Positions 6,993 to 7,791 of a DNA stretch of 7,791 bases are shown in pieces. Made by a program: the position numbers and the translations under genes. The stretch's first letter is position 1, and every line of letters starts with the position of its first letter. The notes beneath the pieces are model-generated. The model worked only from the letters and a program-made list of their open reading frames with translations. It did no database searches and was not told the DNA's origin. Source of the DNA: Prolixibacteraceae bacterium (GTDB lineage Bacteria > Bacteroidota > Bacteroidia > Bacteroidales > Prolixibacteraceae); the NCBI GenBank assembly GCA_016931875.1, contig JAFGDX010000182.1:1-7791 (forward strand), given 5' to 3'.

Positions 6993-7023
6993 CATTTATA
7001 ATTTACATTTGATTAAAATCAAA
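6993..7023 (-). promoter_or_regulatory. Candidate promoter of the FISUMP lipoprotein operon
   Basis: On the minus strand a TTTG at 7023-7020 is followed after exactly 19 bases by TATAAATG (7000-6993). The Bacteroidota housekeeping pattern is TTTG-N19/21-TAnnTTTG, so the -33 is exact, the spacing ideal, and the -7 deviates at two of six fixed positions. Transcription would start near 6985, leaving a leader of about 55 bases before the ATG at 6929. The -33 lies inside the palindrome at 7008-7023. Confidence 0.4.
7008..7023. promoter_or_regulatory. Crp/Fnr-type palindrome in the FISUMP intergenic region
   Basis: TTTGATTAAAATCAAA is a 16-base palindrome with 7-base arms and a two-base centre. 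It contains a perfect TTGAT-N4-ATCAA (7009-7022), the consensus for Fnr-like members of the Crp/Fnr family. Its centre is about 86 bases upstream of the FISUMP lipoprotein start. It covers the candidate -33 element, so a bound protein would more likely block than activate that promoter. Regulator identity is inferred from the motif alone. Confidence 0.4.
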
Positions 7024-7085
7024 GTATCTATTTTGTTAATTTCGAAAAGTTTAACAATGCTAAATTATAATAAAAAAACAAGATT

Positions 7086-7109
7086 AAAAAAGAGAAATTA
7101 CATATTTCT
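7086..7109 (-). terminator. Weak A/T-rich hairpin plus T-run, possible terminator
   Basis: On the minus strand AGAAAT (7109-7104), a five-base loop and ATTTCT (7098-7093) form a perfect six-base stem followed directly by CTTTTTT. It lies about 90 bases after the stop of the right-hand FISUMP gene, where a terminator would be expected. The stem has only one G-C pair, so stability is low and it may be chance in A/T-rich DNA. Confidence 0.2.
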
Positions 7110-7200
7110 GTATTTTTGTTTAGAGCAAATGTTTGAAAAAGAAAATGAATTTGCAGGGTAAAAAGCTAAAAAAATACTCGGGAACTGCGATTGATGTAAA

Positions 7201-7791
7201 CTATTTGTCGTTTTTTACACAGCGCACAGAAAACGCGTAACTTTTTGGCGTTGAATCAAAACGGCCCACATCGCTGGCCAGCTTATCGAGAGTTCTCCGC
7301 CATGCTTTGTTTTCGCCGCTTTGGGTTGAAGTCCATAAATATTCCGTTTTATCCATGTAGCTGTACATTCCGTCATCGGCTCTTCTTCCGGAAAGAAGTG
7401 CATCGAAACCGGAAGATCCGCCGAATTTCAATTTGGTCCCCACGTCTGGCCCCCGCCACACGTTTCCCTTGTCGGCCTCTTCGCGGGTCATTCCAAGGGC
7501 TATTTCCAGCATTTTCATCTCCTCATCGGTAGGGATATGCCAGCCATCGGGGCAAATTCCCTGCACGCCTTCTTCGGCTGAGCCATTCATGGCTGCATCC
7601 CAGGTATACAACCTTCCGTAGGTTTCTGCCAATGCATTATCATCACGGTACACAAAACTTTCAATTTTTTCTCCCCGGGCAGATTTGGTTGCTCTCAAAT
7701 TCTGTTTCATCCAGGTTTGGCTGCCAATTTTAATGGTTCCGTAACTGTTCCCTTCAACATCCACAATAAAATCGCGCAACGAAATGGTATA
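7201..7791 (-). CDS. FISUMP-domain protein, C-terminal 196 residues (5' end outside window)
   Basis: The frame is open through the right window edge (first visible residues YTISLRDFIVDVEGN). A TTG codon at 7779 could be mistaken for a start but is internal, because the residues before it already align with the paralog downstream. The visible part is one complete FISUMP domain: EGNSYGTIKIGSQTWMKQNL, ESFVYRDD, YGRLYTWDAAMNG, GICPDGWHIPTDEE, SGFDALLSGRR, LWTSTQS, and a terminal FSVRCVKNDK. It aligns without gaps to residues 183-371 of the neighbour, with about 110 of 190 positions identical by hand count. Seven residues upstream of the shared start (TISLRD) resemble the end of the neighbour's second SprB-like repeat (TIVLED), so the missing part probably holds similar repeats and a lipoprotein signal. 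No IS or direct-repeat scars are seen between the copies. Confidence 0.9.
   Translation of the reverse strand, partial: YTISLRDFIVDVEGNSYGTIKIGSQTWMKQNLRATKSARGEKIESFVYRDDNALAETYGRLYTWDAAMNGSAEEGVQGICPDGWHIPTDEEMKMLEIALGMTREEADKGNVWRGPDVGTKLKFGGSSGFDALLSGRRADDGMYSYMDKTEYLWTSTQSGENKAWRRTLDKLASDVGRFDSTPKSYAFSVRCVKNDK

Overview
The window looks like chromosomal DNA of a Bacteroidota bacterium, probably in or near the Marinilabiliales/Prolixibacteraceae, though the genus-level guess is only an inference. The grounds are moderate GC with A/T-rich gaps, SprB-type repeats and FISUMP domains, lipoproteins whose acylated Cys is followed by acidic/Lys residues, and the M17 'YDTGG' variant common in that phylum. 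All seven genes I accept lie on the minus strand, so transcription runs from the right edge to the left edge. I see no RNA gene, transposon, CRISPR array or phage gene, and no intergenic gap exceeds 300 bases.

Right part (7791 to 4531): a cell-surface cluster. It starts with a 5'-truncated FISUMP-domain protein (7791-7201). After a 271-base gap comes a complete lipoprotein with two SprB-like repeats and a FISUMP domain (6929-5814). This is followed 13 bases later by a small lipoprotein with one Ig/PKD-like domain (5800-5450), whose end overlaps the start of a predicted outer-membrane beta-barrel (5505-4531). The two FISUMP domains are about 58% identical by hand alignment, so this looks like a tandem duplication. 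The 271-base gap holds a near-perfect palindrome of Crp/Fnr type, overlapping a plausible -33 promoter element.

Middle part (4305 to 1121): a translationally coupled two-gene unit (ATGA overlap). The first gene is an exported Ntn-hydrolase of the C45 / acyl-CoA:6-APA acyltransferase-like family. The second is an exported 669-residue protein whose C-terminal half is a run of about twelve G-[NDT]-D-x-[YF] repeats with a modal period of 27 residues. This repeat family is one I cannot name, and the pair is the best candidate here for an undescribed system.

Left part (990 to 1): the first 330 residues of an M17 leucyl aminopeptidase, cut by the window edge just after its NTDAEGRL motif. The 130-base gap upstream of it carries three exact copies of the octamer TAAACCTG (two direct, one inverted), a possible regulator site.

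Functional links between the three parts are not evident. The middle and right parts both encode exported proteins, while the aminopeptidase has no signal peptide and is probably cytoplasmic.
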